From Proteobacteria bacterium UBA4656 (GTDB lineage Bacteria > Pseudomonadota > Gammaproteobacteria > Xanthomonadales > Ahniellaceae), in the NCBI GenBank assembly GCA_002405525.1, contig DHLY01000136.1:29994-50880 (forward strand): 20,887 nt of DNA. Reading direction: 5' to 3'. Shown in pieces: positions 18,141 to 20,887 of the stretch (its first letter is position 1; every line of letters starts with the position of its first letter). Both the position numbers and the translations under genes were made by a program. The notes under the pieces were generated by a model. The model was not told the DNA's origin. It worked only from the letters and a program-made list of their open reading frames with translations, and made no database searches.

Positions 18141-18911
18141 ATGAGCCTGCGTGACCCCAACCCTGTGGACCGCAGCCGTCCGCGCCGCATCGCGATGGTC
18201 ATCGCCAATCATGCCGTCTCGCCGGTCACGAGCTGGCCGGTGGGCTTCTGGTGGAGCGAGCTGACCCACCCGTGGTGGGTGTTCGAGGAGGTCGGTTACG
18301 CGGTCGAGCTGTTCAGCGTGGCCGGCGGGCGTTGCGAAGCCGACGCACTCAGCGACCCGGACGACGCCAGCGGGTACTCGGCGGGCGACCTGCTGAGCCG
18401 CGGCTTCATTCACACGCCGCGCCTGCGCGCGCTGGTCGAGGATACGCGCCCGGTATCGGCGATCGATGTCGCCCGCTTCGACGCCATCGTCGTCGCCGGT
18501 GGCCAGTCGCCCATGTTCACCTTCGAAAGCGCGACCGACCTGCACCGCGTGTTCGCCGCCTTCCACGACGCGGGCAGGATCGCCTGCGCGCTGTGCCACG
18601 GCGTGGCGTTGCTCGCCTTCGCGCGCGGCGCCGACGGCGAATACCTCGCCCGCGGACGCACGGTGACCGGTTTCGCCAACGTGGAGGAGGACTTCGCCGA
18701 CGAGGCGGTCTGGCAGCTGGGCGCACTGCCGCGCGGGACGCACCTCACGCCCTGGCGGATCGAGGACCGGCTGCGCGCCATCGGCGCCAACGACGTGCAG
18801 GGTGGGGCCTGGCGCGGCTTCGCGGTGCGCGACCGCAACCTGATCACCGGCCAGCAGAACTTTTCCGGCCGCGAAACCGCCGAACTGGCGGTGCAGGCGC
18901 TCGGCCGCTGA
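18141..18911 (+). CDS. DJ-1/PfpI family protein (type 1 glutamine amidotransferase-like)
   Basis: This 256-residue cytosolic protein has the DJ-1/PfpI fold. The start MVIANHAVSP lies near residue 19, the conserved acidic residue is Glu40 in VGFWWSEL, AIVVAGGQSPMF is at 115-126, and the nucleophilic elbow ALCHGVALL (Cys152-His153) is at 150-158. The longer length and GFWWSELTHPWWVFEE segment place it nearer the Hsp31/glyoxalase III-like or type 1 amidotransferase-like group than classical PfpI protease. Activity could be methylglyoxal/electrophile detoxification or chaperone-like; sequence alone does not decide. ATG at 18141 has GGAGTG upstream. It is divergent from the LysR gene and followed by the oxidoreductase at 18971, which probably forms one LysR-controlled unit. 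Confidence 0.88.
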   Translation: MSLRDPNPVDRSRPRRIAMVIANHAVSPVTSWPVGFWWSELTHPWWVFEEVGYAVELFSVAGGRCEADALSDPDDASGYSAGDLLSRGFIHTPRLRALVEDTRPVSAIDVARFDAIVVAGGQSPMFTFESATDLHRVFAAFHDAGRIACALCHGVALLAFARGADGEYLARGRTVTGFANVEEDFADEAVWQLGALPRGTHLTPWRIEDRLRAIGANDVQGGAWRGFAVRDRNLITGQQNFSGRETAELAVQALGR

Positions 18912-18970
18912 GCTTGCCGCGCGGCGCGGCACGCGACACCCTTGTCCAACACGCTGCGAGGAACCATCCC

Positions 18971-19597
18971 ATGACCACCGCGATCATCGGTGCCGGCAAC
19001 GTCGGCCAGGCGCTGGCCCACAACCTGCTGCGCCACGGCGAGTCCGTGGTGTTCGGCGTCAACGATCCCGGCAAGCACCGCAACGCCGTCGCCGCGCTCG
19101 GCGCGGCGGTGCGCGCGGTGGGTGTCGCCGAGGCGGTGGCCGCCGCCCCGCTGGCCATCCTCGCGGTGCCGTACGCGGCGGCCACCGAGGTCGCGCGCGT
19201 GATCCCCGACTGGCAGGGCAAGGTGCTGGTCGACGCCACCAACCCGCTGGCACCCGGGCTGGCGGGGCTCAGCGTCGGCACCACGAACTCGGGCGCCGAG
19301 CAGGTCGCCGCCGCCGCGCGCAACGCTCGCGTCGTGAAGGCGTTTAACACCACCGGCGCGGAGAACATGGCCGATCCCTCCTACCCGGGCGGCATGCCGA
19401 TCATGCCGGTGTGCGCCGACGACGCCGAGGCGCGCGCGCAGGTGATGGCGCTCGCCGCGCGCCTGGGCTTCGAGGCCCTGGACTGCGGCCCGCTGTCGTC
19501 GGCGCGCTGGCTGGAGCCCTTCGCGATGACCTGGATCGACCTCGCGATCCGGCGCGGGCAGGGCCGCGGCATCGCCTTCGCGCTGCTGCGGCGGTGA
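18971..19597 (+). CDS. NADP(H)-binding oxidoreductase, F420-dependent NADP reductase-like
   Basis: This 208-residue Rossmann protein has the dinucleotide motif IIGAGNVGQAL near the N-terminus (Gly7-x-Gly9-x-x-Gly12), followed by LAILAVPYAA, KVLVDATNPL and RVVKAFNTTGAENM. That is the pattern of the NADP-oxidoreductase coenzyme F420-dependent family (PF03807-type). In proteobacteria without F420 these proteins are usually annotated NADPH-dependent reductases of unknown substrate. The ATG has GAGGAA at 18958-18963, ideally spaced. It is the second gene after the LysR-divergent DJ-1 gene (59-bp gap). Its stop is only 16 bp from the convergent fpr stop, with no room for a terminator. Confidence 0.85.
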   Translation: MTTAIIGAGNVGQALAHNLLRHGESVVFGVNDPGKHRNAVAALGAAVRAVGVAEAVAAAPLAILAVPYAAATEVARVIPDWQGKVLVDATNPLAPGLAGLSVGTTNSGAEQVAAAARNARVVKAFNTTGAENMADPSYPGGMPIMPVCADDAEARAQVMALAARLGFEALDCGPLSSARWLEPFAMTWIDLAIRRGQGRGIAFALLRR

Positions 19598-19613
19598 CCA
19601 TGCGCGGCGCGCG

Positions 19614-20486
19614 TCAGCGCTCGACGAAGGCGCGCTCGAATACGTAGTCGCCAGCCACGCCCTGCGAGGGCGACGCGGTGAAGCCGCGCGCGTCGAGCAG
19701 CGCGCGCAGGTCGGCCAGCATTCCGGGGCCGCCGCACAGCATCAGGCGATCGTGCGCGGGGTCGATCGGCGCGGTCGGCACCGACGCCTCCAGCGCGCCG
19801 TCGTGCAGCAAGGTCGTGATCCGGCCCTGTCGCGGAAACGCTTCGCGCGAAACGACCGGCACGTAGCGCAGCCGGTCGCCCACCATGGGGCCGAGGCACT
19901 CGTGCGCGGCGAGTTCGCGCTCGAACAGCGCGCGGTAGGCGAGGTCGTCGGCGCGCCGCACGCCGTGCACCACGAACACTTCCTCGAAGCGCTCCCAGGT
20001 GTTCGGGTCGCGCGCCACGGCGAGGAAGGGCGCGAGCCCGGTGCCGGTGGCCAGCAGCCAAAGCCGTCGGCCTGGCCGCAGGTCGTCGAGCACCAGGGTG
20101 CCGACCGGCTTGCGGCTGACGTGGATGCGATCGCCCGGCTGGATCGTCGCCAGCCGGGTGGTGAAGGCGCCGCCCGGGACCTTGATGCTGAAGAACTCGA
20201 GGCGCTCGTCCCAGTTGGCGCTGGCGATCGAATAGGCGCGCCGCACCAGCTTGCCGTCCACCGGCAGTCCCAGCATCACGAACTGCCCGTTGGCGAAGCG
20301 CAGGCCGGGGTCGCGCGTGGTGGTGAGGCTGAAGTAGCTTTCGTTCCAGTGGGTGACCGTGAGCACCGTTTCCTGGTCGATGGGCGCCTGGGTCGGAGCG
20401 CCTGCCGCACTACCGGTGGGCTGCGCCGCGTCCGCGGCCTGGATGGTGTCGTTCAAGCGCTCGTCCCCCGGGATTGCGGATTGCAT
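19614..20486 (-). CDS. fpr: Ferredoxin/flavodoxin-NADP+ reductase
   Basis: This FAD enzyme exchanges electrons between NADPH and ferredoxin or flavodoxin, supplying Fe-S cluster assembly and oxidative-stress defence. The FAD domain has RRAYSIAS (82-89) and FFSIKVPGGAFTTRL. The NADP domain has LLATGTGLAPFLAVARDP (144-161), VVHGVRR, MLCGGPGML and the C-terminal YVFERAFVER, the ending of bacterial subclass I Fpr. At 290 residues it is about 30 longer than usual: homology starts around QETVLTVTHWNESYFSLTTT, and the preceding A/P/T/Q-rich stretch is unlike the family. The ATG at 20486 has no Shine-Dalgarno sequence. A TTG at 20456 preceded by GGGGGA (20463-20468) is a plausible alternative start, giving 280 residues. 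Confidence 0.94.
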   Translation of the reverse strand: MQSAIPGDERLNDTIQAADAAQPTGSAAGAPTQAPIDQETVLTVTHWNESYFSLTTTRDPGLRFANGQFVMLGLPVDGKLVRRAYSIASANWDERLEFFSIKVPGGAFTTRLATIQPGDRIHVSRKPVGTLVLDDLRPGRRLWLLATGTGLAPFLAVARDPNTWERFEEVFVVHGVRRADDLAYRALFERELAAHECLGPMVGDRLRYVPVVSREAFPRQGRITTLLHDGALEASVPTAPIDPAHDRLMLCGGPGMLADLRALLDARGFTASPSQGVAGDYVFERAFVER

Positions 20487-20503
20487 GCGGTCGTCGGCGG
20501 CGC

Positions 20504-20518
20504 GCCCGGCCCCCGGGC
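20504..20518. terminator. Possible short hairpin between the membrane gene and fpr
   Basis: A 6-bp stem, GCCCGG (20504-20509) and CCGGGC (20513-20518), has a 3-base loop and lies downstream of the minus-strand membrane gene. There is no T-run on either side. It may be a weak terminator or chance in GC-rich DNA. Confidence 0.2.
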
Positions 20519-20598
20519 CGGCGTCTTCGCGAGCGTAGCCGCCCGCTGAGCCGGCATCCAGCCGCGACCGTGCCGGCGCATCGGTGGTCGATGCAGGA

Positions 20599-20887
20599 TC
20601 ACGCCATCAGCATGGGCAAGGCAAACGCGAACAGCGCGCCGGCCGCCGTCGAGGCCGCCGCCACGCCCCAGGTCCACTGCGACAGGCGGCGCAGTCGTGT
20701 GCAGGTGCGCGCCAGCGCCGGGTCGGTCGGGCAGGGTGCGCGTCGCGCGCGCCACAGCAGCACGCCGGACAGCGCGAGGGCGATGCCGGCGGCGCCGAAC
20801 ACCAGGCCCTTGTGTGCGCTGAGCCAGACCAGTTGCGGCACCGCGCTGACCAGTCCTGCAAGCGCCGCACCCGCGCCGAGCGCCACC
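20599..20887 (-). CDS. Small multi-pass membrane protein, 5' end cut by window
   Basis: The frame runs off the window edge, so the first visible Met may be internal. The 95 visible residues contain three hydrophobic segments (about 5-20, 27-45 and 72-93), separated by a basic loop with RARRAPCPTDPALARTCTRL. This loop has two cysteines ten residues apart (Cys52 and Cys62 of the visible part), reminiscent of small membrane proteins found in metal-resistance or redox loci, but I cannot name a family. It lies 112 bp upstream of fpr on the same strand. No function is assigned. Confidence 0.6.
   Translation of the reverse strand, partial: VALGAGAALAGLVSAVPQLVWLSAHKGLVFGAAGIALALSGVLLWRARRAPCPTDPALARTCTRLRRLSQWTWGVAAASTAAGALFAFALPMLMA

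Overview
This is a GC-rich, densely coded bacterial chromosome segment with no RNA genes, insertion sequences or CRISPR. The gene families point to a proteobacterium, most likely a gammaproteobacterium of the Xanthomonadales type. The grounds are TonB-dependent uptake, a RegB/RegA (PrrBA/RoxSR) redox two-component system, a ZigA-type zinc GTPase with DUF1826, and a GGTGCA...TGCACC intergenic element I recall from that group. The taxonomy is an inference, not something read directly. The acetolactate synthase pair looks more like the alphaproteobacterial form.

Layout, left to right. (1) Zinc-starvation locus, 1-1771. A truncated zigA on the minus strand and a small ORF plus a DUF1826 gene on the plus strand diverge from a near-perfect Zur operator at 902-914. 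(2) ilvB-ilvH, 1909-4298. These encode the two subunits of acetolactate synthase for branched-chain amino acid synthesis, separated by a REP-like inverted repeat. (3) Minus-strand redox cluster, 7265-4432. regB and regA overlap by 4 bp and are followed by a BciA-like (8-vinyl reductase family) oxidoreductase. (4) Divergent plus-strand pair, 7489-10906. A TonB-dependent receptor is followed after 1 nt by a secreted beta-propeller with a histidine-rich loop and a CxCC motif. The shared 223-bp control region holds two palindromes built from the same TGCGAC/GTCGCA half-sites; one matches the spacing of a RegA/PrrA box. (5) Divergent secreted hydrolases: a large M14 zinc carboxypeptidase on minus (13750-11009) and a CocE/NonD S15-type hydrolase on plus (14127-15914), the latter followed by a GT4 glycosyltransferase. 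(6) A LysR regulator divergent from a DJ-1/PfpI-family gene and an NADP-binding oxidoreductase; the LysR gene overlaps the glycosyltransferase tail to tail. (7) fpr (ferredoxin-NADP+ reductase) and, cut by the window edge, a small membrane protein, both on minus.

Metal and redox themes recur: Zur-controlled zinc chaperone, metal-binding-looking secreted propeller with a TonB receptor, quinone/thiol-sensing RegB, Fpr and a DJ-1 protein. The least explained parts are the TonB receptor/His-Cys propeller pair with its palindromic control region, the coupling of a BciA homologue to RegBA, and DUF1826, which carries an HxD...H...R pattern like that of Fe(II)/2-oxoglutarate oxygenases.
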